From JANOYJ01 sp963792485 (GTDB lineage Bacteria > Pseudomonadota > Alphaproteobacteria > Rhizobiales > Rhizobiaceae): DNA of 64,000 bases. The stretch is from NCBI GenBank assembly GCA_963792485.1, contig CAWBWL010000010.1, positions 1 through 64,000 on the forward strand, in the 5' to 3' direction. Below are positions 7,262-15,662 of this stretch, piece after piece (positions within the stretch are counted from its first letter, which is position 1; the number at the start of each line of letters is the position of its first letter). The position numbers were made by a program, and so were the translations under genes. Below the pieces are notes generated by a model. The model saw nothing but the letters and a program-made list of their open reading frames with translations. It was not told where the DNA came from and made no database searches.

Positions 7262-8365
7262 ATGCCAACCATCGCGCCGGCAGACTTGACGGGTCATTGC
7301 GTCCATGCGGGGTTCATTTCCAACGTGCCGGTCTTCGCCGATGCGAACGGGCCGATGTTCCGCATTGATGGCACTCTCAAGGAAACGGTGCAGCATGACG
7401 GTCTGCTCTGTGCCGTCGTTTCACTGGACGGCGCCCGTCTTCTGACCGGCGGTGAAGATGGCAAGGTCATGGCGCTCGCCAGCGATGGCTCAAGCGAACT
7501 TCTGTCCACGCAGACACGCAAATGGATCACCGCGATTGCCGCCGGACCCAATCAGAGCAGCGCGTTCGCCTCGGGCAAAACGGCATGGTTCCGCGGCGCC
7601 GATGGCAAGGTGCACGAACATGTGCAGCCTCGCAGCATCGAAGGCGTCGCACTGGCGCCGAAAGGCATGCGCCTCGCCGCCTCCCGCTATGACGGCGTCA
7701 CTCTGATCTGGGCAGGCGCGGCGGGTAAGCCTGTCGACCTCGAATGGAAAGGCGCGCATATCGGCGTCTGCTTCTCGCCGGACGGCCGCTACGTCGTGTC
7801 CACCATGCAGGAAAACGCGCTGCATGGCTGGCGGCTGGAGGACGGCAAGCATATGCGCATGACCGGTTATCCGGGCAAGGTCAAATCATGGTCCTGGAGC
7901 GCCAAGGGCCGCCATCTTGCAACATCAGGCGCGGAGGCCGCCATTGTCTGGCCGTTCCACGGCAAGGACGGGCCGATGGGCAAGGCCCCGCTTGAACTCG
8001 GCACCCGCGCCAATGTCATGGTCACAGCGGTTGCCTGCCATCCGCTCGAGGAAATCTGCGCCGTCGGCTATGCGGACGGCATGATACTCGCCGTGCGATT
8101 TGGCGACTTCAAGGAAGTGCTGCTGCGACGAGGCGGCAAGGGCGCGTTGACCTCGATGAACTGGGATGCGGGCGGCCTGCGCCTCGCCTTCGGTTCCGAG
8201 GCCGGCGATTGCGGCGTGATTGATATTACAGCTAGACGTCAGTCCGCCCACATCCGCATCAAATTCGCCAGGCTCTTCGAAATCAGATCAAACTCCGCCG
8301 TCTTTCCCGATGCCTTGAACAGGCTGCGCCGGGCGGTGTCGAGGTCAAACAATATCTCGCGCTGA
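7262..8365 (+). CDS. WD40 repeat protein paired with CobW
   Basis: A beta-propeller protein of up to 367 residues with about six or seven WD40-like blades. Recognisable blade phrases are GARLLTGGEDGKVMAL, GMRLAASRYDGVTLIW, CFSPDGRYVVSTMQENALHGW, GRHLATSGAEAAIVWPF and GLRLAFGSEAGDCGVID. It starts 3 bases after cobW and is probably translationally coupled, so it may act with the metallochaperone as a scaffold. The last 42 codons, after the CGVIDIT that normally ends the propeller, overlap the opposing piuC gene. A TAG at 8233-8235 lies one frame away, so a single-base indel just upstream may have erased the true stop. Start codon has no clear ribosome-binding site. Confidence 0.82.
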   Translation: MPTIAPADLTGHCVHAGFISNVPVFADANGPMFRIDGTLKETVQHDGLLCAVVSLDGARLLTGGEDGKVMALASDGSSELLSTQTRKWITAIAAGPNQSSAFASGKTAWFRGADGKVHEHVQPRSIEGVALAPKGMRLAASRYDGVTLIWAGAAGKPVDLEWKGAHIGVCFSPDGRYVVSTMQENALHGWRLEDGKHMRMTGYPGKVKSWSWSAKGRHLATSGAEAAIVWPFHGKDGPMGKAPLELGTRANVMVTAVACHPLEEICAVGYADGMILAVRFGDFKEVLLRRGGKGALTSMNWDAGGLRLAFGSEAGDCGVIDITARRQSAHIRIKFARLFEIRSNSAVFPDALNRLRRAVSRSNNISR

Positions 8366-8898
8366 TCCGCATTGCGCACATGGCTTTGCAGCCAGCCGAC
8401 GCATACGCGGCGAATACCGGAATTGAGCTTGGCAACGCGGTGCAGGGTCGTTGACGGATAGAGAAAGATTGATCCAGCAGGACCCTTGACGGCACTCTCG
8501 CCTGCGCTCGTCTCCATCACCAGTTCCCCGCCGTCATAGCTTTCAGGTTGATCCAGAAACAGCGTGAAGGAAATATCCGACCTGATCCCGCCCATCAGTG
8601 CGTCATCGACATGCGCGCCATATTCCATGCCGGGCTCATAGCGGGCGAACAGCAGACTGGACATTTGCTTGGGCCGCGCCGCCATGGAAAACAGGCCGTT
8701 GTTCGCCAGCCGGTCTTTGACCAGCGCGCGCGACGCATCAAGCGCCCCATCACTGCTCCGTGCCTGCATGTTGTTTTTCACGGTCTTTGCCGCCCAACCC
8801 GCCGTCTCGCGCCCGTCGATGAATTCCACCTTGTCTAGCGCCTTGCAGATAGAGGCGAGTTCCTCAGGCGAAAGTAGTCCGGCTATGGTCATCTGCAT
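8239..8898 (-). CDS. piuC: PKHD-type Fe(II)/2-oxoglutarate dioxygenase, PiuC/YbiX family
   Basis: A 219-residue member of the Fe(II)- and 2-oxoglutarate-dependent hydroxylases related to PiuC of Pseudomonas and YbiX of Escherichia coli. The double-stranded beta-helix metal ligands are visible: HxD in YGAHVDDAL near residue 97 and the distal His in STTLHRV near 155, with the 2-oxoglutarate Arg in GIRRVCVGW. Family members are iron-regulated and usually adjoin TonB-dependent siderophore receptors, though none is in view here. The start has a GGGAG site. It is divergent from the imelysin gene, and the shared 160-base gap holds an ICE/Irr-like box, so iron control is likely. Confidence 0.9.
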   Translation of the reverse strand: MQMTIAGLLSPEELASICKALDKVEFIDGRETAGWAAKTVKNNMQARSSDGALDASRALVKDRLANNGLFSMAARPKQMSSLLFARYEPGMEYGAHVDDALMGGIRSDISFTLFLDQPESYDGGELVMETSAGESAVKGPAGSIFLYPSTTLHRVAKLNSGIRRVCVGWLQSHVRNADQREILFDLDTARRSLFKASGKTAEFDLISKSLANLMRMWAD

Positions 8899-8924
8899 GT
8901 CGTTCTCCCTCGAAGTGACGGAAC

Positions 8925-8941
8925 TTTAGAATTATTCCAAT
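8925..8941. promoter_or_regulatory. ICE (Irr-box)-like operator
   Basis: The 17-base stretch TTTAGAATTATTCCAAT has the TTTAGAA-N3-TTC half-sites of the iron control element bound by the haem-responsive regulator Irr in rhizobia; two or three positions of the right arm differ from the ideal palindrome. It lies 27 bases upstream of the piuC start and about 120 bases upstream of the imelysin start. Both genes belong to families that respond to iron, which supports the assignment. The consensus is recalled, not computed. Confidence 0.55.
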
Positions 8942-9062
8942 AAAAGCAAAGACTTACGGCAACAATATTTTCGTGAGCCTCAAATTTCGCTTGCCTTCTG
9001 TTAAACCTGACAATATTTATCATTCTATCCAACGTGACCTTGAACCACGTCTGTGAGGAAAA

Positions 9063-10357
9063 ATGAACAAGACCAAGCTCTGGCTTGGAGTCGGCAGTTT
9101 TGTGCTGGCCGGCTCCGCAATGGACTCCATCGACACTATCCATGCCGCCCCACCCCAGATCCCGGTTGTTGAGACATCGCGTCCGCTCATACACATCGCC
9201 GGTGAAGAGGCGGTGGATGAAGGCGGCGAACAAGGCGGCGAGGGCGGTGGCGGCGCGCCAACATCTTACGCGCTGGCGTCCACAGATTCGAATGCCTTCC
9301 AATATGACGCCAAGCCGCAGATCGAATCTTATGCCGATCTTGTCGGCGCGAGCTATCAGGCGGCTGTTTCTGCCGCGCAGGCGCTCGACCAGGCCGTGGA
9401 CGAACTGCTCGCTGCGCCGAGTGAAGACACACTGAATGCGGCGCGCCAAGCCTGGGTCAAGGCGCGCCAGCCCTATCTGCAAACAGAAGTCTTCCGCTTC
9501 TATGACGGCCCGATTGAAGAGATCGAGGGTCGGATTAATGCCTGGCCGATGAATGAAGCGGCCATTGATTATGTGAAAGACGACCCAAAGGCGGGTCTGA
9601 TCAACTCGGACAAGGATCTGACGCCCGAAGCCATCATTGGGGCCAATCAGGCCGACGATGAAGCCAATGTCACGACTGGCTGGCACGCGATTGAATTTCT
9701 GCTCTGGGGTCAGGACTTTTCCGCTGAAGGCCCCGGTGCGCGTCCCGGCTTTGGACTTTGCGCCCGGCACTCCCGCCAATGACCGGCGCCGTGAATATCT
9801 GCGTCTGGTGACCAGCCAGCTGATCGCCGATCTTGCCTCGCTTTCGACCCATGGAGCCCCGACAACGCCGAAAGTTATGCCGCCAAGTTCAAGCTTTGCC
9901 GCCGCGCGAGGCGCTTGGCTGCATGCTGAACGGCATGGCAATTCTCGCCGGCTTCGAATTCATGTCGGAGCGGCTCGCGGTGGCGCTTGATTCAAGCGAT
10001 CAGGAAGACGAGCATTCCTGCTTCTCCGACACAACGCACCAGGATTTTGTCTACGACCTTCAGGGCATCAAAAATGTATGGACCGGCGACGGCGCTGGCA
10101 AGGAGCGGGCTGGGCTTGATGAATTGGTGAAGTCCATCGACCCGGCGACAGCTGAAAATGTCGGAAAGCTGCTGGCAGATGCTGAGGCGAAAACCGCCGC
10201 GCTCGGCGATCCATGGGATAAGGTCCTCGCCTCGCCCGAAGGCAGCCCGGAGCGGAAAGCCGCCGAAGAAGTCGTGACAGCCTTGCAGGCGCTTGGCAAA
10301 GGACTAACTGAGGCCGGAGCGAAACTCGGGGTGCTGGTTCTCATCCCGTCGGGATAG
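9063..10357 (+). pseudogene. Imelysin family (peptidase M75) iron-regulated protein, frameshifted
   Basis: The N-terminus is a Sec signal (KLWLGVGSFVLAGSAM). The mature part carries the imelysin hallmarks: YADLVGASYQAAVSAAQAL near residue 95, GWHAIEFLLWGQD (the GxHxxE motif) near 220, and later REYLRLVTSQLIADLA and DEHSCFSDTTHQDFVYDLQGIKNVW. The protein passes through all three frames, with shifts near 9745, 9850 and 9895, after which the normal C-terminus is reached at 10357. Imelysins are periplasmic or outer-membrane-associated proteins linked to iron uptake. The gene is the first of a pair with the di-haem protein. The broken frames fit sequencing error or recent inactivation; the protein sequence is otherwise well kept. 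Confidence 0.82.
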
Positions 10358-10360
10358 ATC

Positions 10361-11754
10361 ATGGCGCGATTTCGAAAGCTGCTCCGGCCCGCCGCTGCCA
10401 CAGCGGCACTGACACTGGCGGCGGCGATTGCCTTGGCGCTCGAGTCTCGCAATGCTGTCGCCTCTGCTCGGCGGCGCCACGACCCGCGCCATTGGAGGCA
10501 AGACTGCCTTCACTTTTCCTGCAGCCAACATCCGGCCCGAACACCAGCGCGACTTCTATTTCGGCAATCGCCTATTCAACACCAACTGGGTCGTCGCGCC
10601 CGCTTCGTTGAAAAGCTTTGACGGGCTTGGGCCCCTATTCAACAATGTCTCCTGCTCCGGCTGCCACATGCAGCACGGCCGTGGGCGTCCACCGCTTGAA
10701 CCAGGCGAGCCGATGTCTTCCATGCTCATCCGCCTCAGCGTGCCGGATGCCGCCAGTGCTAACGACGCATCGCCGCATCCTGTCTATGGCGATCAGCTGA
10801 GCGATCATGCCAATGCGGGTGTTGAGCCGGAGGGTATAGCGCGTGTGACTTACGAAAGCATCAAAGGCGGCTATGCGGACGGCACGGCGTCCGAACTTCT
10901 GAAGCCCACTTATTTGCTTGAAAACCTCGCGCATGGCGCGCTGCCGGGCGATGTGATGATCTCGCCCCGGGTGGCTTCGCAAATGATTGGCCTTGGCCTC
11001 CTGGAATCAGTGCCGGATGAAACGCTGATTTCACTGACTGATCCTGATGACAAGAATGGCGACGGCATTTCAGGCAAAGTCAGTTATGTTACACAATGCA
11101 GGCGCGCGCGATGATCGGCCGCTTTGGCTGGAAGGCAAGCCAACCGGATCTGCCCGCCCAGAACGCCTCTGCCGCCATCAGCGATATGGGCCTGACCAAT
11201 CCACTTTTCAAAACAGAAAACTGCGCGCTTGGCCAACATACATGCCTCGCCGCCCCCGTCGCGCCAGAGATTGATCTGTCAGATGAGTTCTTTGCCAAAC
11301 TCAATCTCTTCACACGGCTGATCGCGGTTCCCGCCCAGCGCAATGCGGGCGATCCCTTGGTGAAGAAAGGCGAGGCGCTGTTCTCATCATTCGGCTGCGG
11401 CGCCTGCCATGTGACAACTCTGAAGACCGGCCCTGAAGCCGCTTTGCCTGAACTCGCCAACCAGACCTTTCACCCTTTCACCGACCTCCTTCTCCACGAC
11501 ATGGGTGAGGGCCTTGCCGACAACCGCCCGGATTTGAAGCCACTGGCCGCGAATGGCGTACCCCGCCGCTGTGGGGCCTCGGCCTTGCCGAGACCGTCAA
11601 CGGCCATAACCGGCTCCTGCATGACGGCCGGGCCCGCGGCTTTGCCGAGGCGATCCTCTGGCATGGAGGCGAAGGCGAGGCGGCGCGAGAGGCGTTCCGC
11701 AACGCAGCCAAAGCTGAGCGCGATGCGCTGATTGCGTTTTTGCAGTCGCTGTAA
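10361..11754 (+). pseudogene. Di-haem c-type cytochrome / thiol oxidoreductase family (COG3488), frameshifted
   Basis: Starts 3 bases after the imelysin gene with a signal-like N-terminus (LLRPAAATAALTLAAAIALA). Two c-type haem-binding motifs are present, CSGCH near 10650 and CGACH near 11400, with the family phrases EHQRDFYFGNRLFNTNWV, GPLFNNVSCSGCH, DKNGDGISGKVSYV and FHPFTDLLLHDMGEGLAD. The frame changes near 10450, 11095 and 11565. The last frame gives TPPLWGLGLAETVNGHNRLLHDG and ends at the TAA at 11752-11754. Such periplasmic di-haem proteins are regularly encoded beside imelysins in iron-responsive operons. Role in iron oxidation or electron transfer is inferred. As written the gene cannot make a full product. 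Confidence 0.82.
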
Positions 11755-11787
11755 GCGGGCGCTTCAGCCAAGTTTCCCTGGCTTGTT

Positions 11788-12594
11788 CTATCCCCGGTCA
11801 AACCGCGTTACGTCAAAGGCGTGCACATCCCCCAGCAGTTCAACAAACCCTTCCGCCGCATGCGCAATGAGTCTCGCACCCTGGTCCGCCGTTCCCTTCT
11901 TCGCATGGCCGACGACGCCGTTCGGGTTGAGGTCGCTCGCCATCCAGCCGAAGGCGTGCGGGCCGTAGGCGCGCAGATGTTTGGCGGTGCGCTCCATCTC
12001 GGTTTGCAGCGACGGGAAATCGCGCGCCTCGTCCATGCGCACGAGATCGGGTCGCAGCGCCAGCATGACAGAGGTCTCAATCTCGCCGCCATGAATGCCA
12101 TGCGCCTTCTCTTCGGGAGTCACCACATTGAACGGTAGCCCAAAGCGCGTCCAGCTTGTCGCTACCGCCAGCATGTTCAGCCGCGCGCGCAATTCGGTCG
12201 CGACAATCGTCATCAGCGGCGCATTGCCGCCATGGGCGTTGAGCATGACAAATTTGCGGATGCCCTGCGCCTGCAGCTGCTCGCCGATTTCAATCCAGCG
12301 GCTGACTGCTCCATCATAGGTCAGCGTGGCAACGCCCGGCCGGTTGGTGTGCTCGCGAGAGTAGCCAACCCGTTCAGTCGGCAGAAACGTGACCGGCATC
12401 GTATCCGGCAAAAGCTGCAAGACCTTAGCGACGACACCGTCCGCAATGATCCAGTCGGTGTCAGCCGGAAGGTGCGGCCCGTGCTGCTCGGTTGCCCCAA
12501 GCGGCAGCACTGCAATCCAGCCGCCGGTCAGGCTCTTGGCAATATAGTCTGGCGTCATGTCGGCGTAGCGGCGGTTCGGCAGATCGCTCATCAT
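11788..12594 (-). CDS. Creatininase family amidohydrolase
   Basis: A 268-residue protein of the creatininase/MftE/FAPy-deformylase superfamily of metal-dependent amidohydrolases. The metal-site motifs are LGATEQHGPHLPADTDW near residue 32-48, REHTNRPG, NAHGGNAPLM near 120 and the late Glu in HGGEIETSVML. Known reactions include creatinine hydrolysis and deformylation of pyrimidine intermediates, so the true substrate cannot be read from sequence. It is followed, on the same strand and 48 bases upstream, by an 8-oxoguanine deaminase gene, which suggests a role in purine or cyclic-amide breakdown. Confidence 0.87.
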   Translation of the reverse strand: MMSDLPNRRYADMTPDYIAKSLTGGWIAVLPLGATEQHGPHLPADTDWIIADGVVAKVLQLLPDTMPVTFLPTERVGYSREHTNRPGVATLTYDGAVSRWIEIGEQLQAQGIRKFVMLNAHGGNAPLMTIVATELRARLNMLAVATSWTRFGLPFNVVTPEEKAHGIHGGEIETSVMLALRPDLVRMDEARDFPSLQTEMERTAKHLRAYGPHAFGWMASDLNPNGVVGHAKKGTADQGARLIAHAAEGFVELLGDVHAFDVTRFDRG

Positions 12595-12642
12595 GGTCTC
12601 CGCAAGTCGGCGCCCGGCACCTTAACAGGAACTCACCGGGTA

Positions 12643-13968
12643 CTACAGAAAGTGCTTCGCTGCGACTCCGTGTTCATGGCGCAACCGCTCCACGTCAACT
12701 CCCACCGGCATGCCGCCCTCGACAGTCCATTTGCCCGCTATCATCACGCGGTCCGCCCGGTGCGCGCCGCACAGGACCAGCGCCGCAAGCGGATCGCCCG
12801 CGCCGGAAAAGCGCAGTTCGTCAAGAGTGAACATAGCAAGGTCTGCCTGTTTTCCCATCGCAATTGCACCGAGTTCCGGACGCCCGAGACAGCGCGCGGA
12901 CCCTTCCGTCGCCCAGCGCAGCGCATCGAGATGCGTCACATTCGCCGCGCCATAGATGAGCCTGTTCATCATCAGCGCGTGGCGCACGCTTTCCATCAGA
13001 TTGGAGGAATCGTTCGACGCCGAACCATCGACGCCCAATCCGACCGCAACGCCCGCCGCCTCCAGTTCTTTGGTGCGGCAATGGCCGGAGGCGAGCACCA
13101 TGTTCGATGTCGGACAATGCGAAATCCCGATGCCGGCCTTGCCCAGCCGCGTGACTTCCGCGTCGTCAAAGTGAATCCCATGCGCAAGCCAGGTCCCCTT
13201 ATGCAGCCAGCCGGCCTCTTCGAGATAATCGAGCGGACGCATGCCGAACGCCTCAACACAATATCGGTCCTCGTCATGCGTCTCGCCCAAATGCGTGTGC
13301 AGGCGGCAGCCACATTTCTTCGCAAGCTGTGCCGTGTCGCGCATCAGTTCCCGCGTCACCGAGAATGGCGAGCATGGCGCGAGCGCGACTTGAAGCAGAG
13401 CATCTTCGCTTGGATCATGAAACGCCTCAATCACCCGCTCGCAATCACGCAGGATCGTGTCATGGTCCTGTACCACAGAGTCTGGCGGCAGGCCGCCATC
13501 CTTCTGCGACAAATTCATCGAGCCGCGGTTGAGCGTCATGCGCTTGCCGAGCGCCCGCGCTTCCTCAGCCTGAATATCAATCGCGTCTTCAAGTCCGCCC
13601 GGATAGACATAGTGATGATCCGAGGAGCAGGTGACGCCCGACATCATCAGTTCGGTCAACGCAAGACGCGTCGCAAGCCGGAATGCATCAGGCTTCAACC
13701 TCGCCCACACGGGATAGAGCGCTGTGAGCCACGGAAAGAGCTCCTTGTTGATCGCTGCCGGATGCGCTCGCGTCAGCGTCTGGTAAAAGTGATGATGCGT
13801 GTTGATGAGGCCCGGCAAGACGACATGGTTGGACGCATGAAATCTGGCGTCATGGACGGGCTTTGCGTCGCTCGGCACGAGTTCAACAATGCGGCCATCC
13901 TCGACAACAATGCCGCCCCCGGCGCTGTCTGCAAGAATGGCCAGGGGGTTGGAAATCCACAGTCGCAT
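12643..13968 (-). CDS. 8-oxoguanine deaminase (amidohydrolase superfamily)
   Basis: A 441-residue zinc amidohydrolase of the TrzN/AtzA subgroup. Metal ligands are visible in LPGLINTHHHFYQTLTR near residue 65, HTHLGETHDE near 240, the His in WLAHGIHF, and the Asp in GLGVDGSASND. The phrase LWISNPLAIL at the start and GVTCSSDHHYVYPGG match 8-oxoguanine deaminases, which convert 8-oxoguanine to urate in purine salvage. The ATG at 13968 gives the family N-terminus; a GTG at 13977 would add three residues. It diverges from a MarR regulator gene 90 bases away that may control it. Confidence 0.9.
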   Translation of the reverse strand: MRLWISNPLAILADSAGGGIVVEDGRIVELVPSDAKPVHDARFHASNHVVLPGLINTHHHFYQTLTRAHPAAINKELFPWLTALYPVWARLKPDAFRLATRLALTELMMSGVTCSSDHHYVYPGGLEDAIDIQAEEARALGKRMTLNRGSMNLSQKDGGLPPDSVVQDHDTILRDCERVIEAFHDPSEDALLQVALAPCSPFSVTRELMRDTAQLAKKCGCRLHTHLGETHDEDRYCVEAFGMRPLDYLEEAGWLHKGTWLAHGIHFDDAEVTRLGKAGIGISHCPTSNMVLASGHCRTKELEAAGVAVGLGVDGSASNDSSNLMESVRHALMMNRLIYGAANVTHLDALRWATEGSARCLGRPELGAIAMGKQADLAMFTLDELRFSGAGDPLAALVLCGAHRADRVMIAGKWTVEGGMPVGVDVERLRHEHGVAAKHFL

Positions 13969-14058
13969 CGTTGTCACATATCCGGTTTATTTGCCGGCGT
14001 CATTGGCTTGATTGTCAAAGGCGCGCAAGGCAGCCTGTTGGCTAAGGAGATAAGCGTT

Positions 14059-14550
14059 ATGGCGAAGAAAGACCGACAGATCATTCAACAATTGAACCAG
14101 GCCGCGCGGCTTGGGCGCACCGTCCTGGCAACCCGGCTGCTCGAACAAAATCTCTATGCGGGTCAGGACCAGTTGATTCTGGCGCTGGCACGGCAGGACG
14201 GGCAGACGCCCAGCGCGCTTGCCGCCGAAGTCGGAGTGCGCCCGCCCACCATCACCAAGACGATTTCGCGTCTGCTGGCTCAGGGGTTTCTGACCAAAAT
14301 CGACTCGACGCAGGACGCCAGACAAGCGCATATTTTTCTGACGGAAGCCGGACGGAACGCCATTGCCGGGATCGAAAAGGCGATCAAGAAAACTGAAAAG
14401 CGTGCGTTGGAGGGCTTCGACAAGAAGGAGCGCAAGGCGCTGTCGAAGGCTTTGCAGCGGCTCGTGGAGAATCTGGCTCGCGCTGAGGACAAGGCATCTG
14501 AACATGAGGATGACGCGGAGGTTGAGGAGGACCATAAAGATTTGAACTAA
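14059..14550 (+). CDS. MarR family transcriptional regulator
   Basis: A 163-residue winged helix-turn-helix protein. Helices 2-4 and the wing are recognisable: YAGQDQLILALARQDG, SALAAEVGVRPPTITKTISRLLAQGFL near residues 60-80, then DARQAHIFLTEAG. It ends in a strongly acidic tail. An AAGGAG site sits 9 bases before the ATG at 14059, which fixes the start although the frame stays open for more than 1.8 kb upstream. It is divergent from the 8-oxoguanine deaminase and creatininase genes and 90 bases before a LacI gene; control of the purine genes is a reasonable guess. Confidence 0.88.
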   Translation: MAKKDRQIIQQLNQAARLGRTVLATRLLEQNLYAGQDQLILALARQDGQTPSALAAEVGVRPPTITKTISRLLAQGFLTKIDSTQDARQAHIFLTEAGRNAIAGIEKAIKKTEKRALEGFDKKERKALSKALQRLVENLARAEDKASEHEDDAEVEEDHKDLN

Positions 14551-14584
14551 GCTACCACCTCCCGCAAAGGCACATGACAAGCCG

Positions 14585-14601
14585 ATTTAAATTGTTTAAA
14601 T
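14585..14601. promoter_or_regulatory. Candidate operator upstream of the LacI gene
   Basis: ATTTAAATTGTTTAAAT is a perfect inverted repeat of 7-base arms around TTG, in the 90-base gap between the marR stop and the lacI TTG start. Its size and position suit an autoregulatory site for the LacI protein. The central TTG differs from the CG usual in LacI operators, so another regulator is possible. Confidence 0.4.
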
Positions 14602-14640
14602 GCATTTCAAAAGCCCGGATCGTGGCCTTGGGAGCGGCAT

Positions 14641-15657
14641 TTGGCGCAGAAAATCAAACTTTCCACAATTGCCGACGCACTTGGCGTCTCCACCGCCACC
14701 GTTTCTCTCGCCCTGCGCGACAGCCCGCTCGTTGCGGATGACACCCGCGACAAGATCAAGGCCGAGGCGCGGGCGCTCGGCTATATCTATAACCGCCGCG
14801 CCGCCAGCCTGCGCACCTCGCGCACCGGCATTGTCGGCGTTGTCGTACATGACATTATGAACCCGTTCTATGCGGAAATCCTGCGCTCCATCGAGACCGA
14901 GCTCGACCGCTCGCGGCAAACCTTCATCCTCTCCAATCACTACGACCAGATCGAAAAACAACGGAACTTCATCGACACGCTGCTGCAGCTGGGCGCGGAT
15001 GGCGTCATCATGTCGCCGGCTATCGACACGCCGGCCGAAGACATTATTCAGGCCGAAGAGAATGGCTTGCCGACCGTGCTGATTGCCCGCTCAATACTGG
15101 GCGTTAAATCTCCGGTGTTCCGGGGCGATGACGCGTTCGGCATCAGCCTTGCCACAAACCATCTGATTTCCATGGGGCACACCCGCATCGCCTTTGTCGG
15201 CGGCACGGACCAAACCTCAACCGGCCGCGACCGCTATCAGGGTTATCTCCACGCCATGGACAAAGCCGGTCTGAAGACCGATCCGGAACTGCGCATTGTC
15301 GGGCCGCGCACAAAGCTTGCCGGGTTTGAGGCTTCGCCGCAATTACTGGCGATGAAAAGCCGGCCGACGGCAATCGTCTGCTGGAATGACCTCGTTGCGA
15401 TTGGCATGATGAACGGCATTGCCCGTGCGGGCCTTGTTGCGGGACAGGATATCTCAGTCACCGGTTATGATGATCTCGAAGAGGCCGAGATTGCGATGCC
15501 CTCGCTTACAACGGTCTGGAACGGCCAGCGCGAAGTCGGGCGCAAGGCGGCGCGTGCTTTGCTCGACCGCATCACAGGCACTGCCACCATATTCAAACCG
15601 GAGCTCATTGTGCCGGAGCTTCGCATTCGCCAGTCCACATCGCGTGCACCGAAGTAG
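14641..15657 (+). CDS. LacI family transcriptional regulator
   Basis: A 338-residue protein with an N-terminal LacI helix-turn-helix (KLSTIADALGVSTATVSLAL) and hinge helix (RRAASLRTSRTG), followed by a periplasmic-binding-like ligand domain from about residue 60 (GIVGVVVHDIMNPFYAEIL, DGVIMSPA, GHTRIAFVGG, SVTGYDDLEEAEIA). The start is TTG after a weak GGGAGCG site; no ATG fits. It most likely responds to a sugar or sugar acid and controls the hydroxyacid dehydrogenase gene that follows 5 bases after its stop. An AT-rich palindrome just upstream may be its own operator. Confidence 0.92.
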   Translation: MAQKIKLSTIADALGVSTATVSLALRDSPLVADDTRDKIKAEARALGYIYNRRAASLRTSRTGIVGVVVHDIMNPFYAEILRSIETELDRSRQTFILSNHYDQIEKQRNFIDTLLQLGADGVIMSPAIDTPAEDIIQAEENGLPTVLIARSILGVKSPVFRGDDAFGISLATNHLISMGHTRIAFVGGTDQTSTGRDRYQGYLHAMDKAGLKTDPELRIVGPRTKLAGFEASPQLLAMKSRPTAIVCWNDLVAIGMMNGIARAGLVAGQDISVTGYDDLEEAEIAMPSLTTVWNGQREVGRKAARALLDRITGTATIFKPELIVPELRIRQSTSRAPK

Positions 15658-15662
15658 CTTCC

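Noticed and set aside
8889..9941. A 350-codon frame on the minus strand
   Set aside because: Antisense to the imelysin gene, whose segments are recognisable despite the frameshifts; the minus-strand protein shows no motif.
12232..14058. N-terminal 609 codons of a 772-codon frame
   Set aside because: It is antisense to the 8-oxoguanine deaminase gene and the start of the creatininase gene. The MarR protein has a good ribosome-binding site at 14044-14049 and a family-typical start at 14059.
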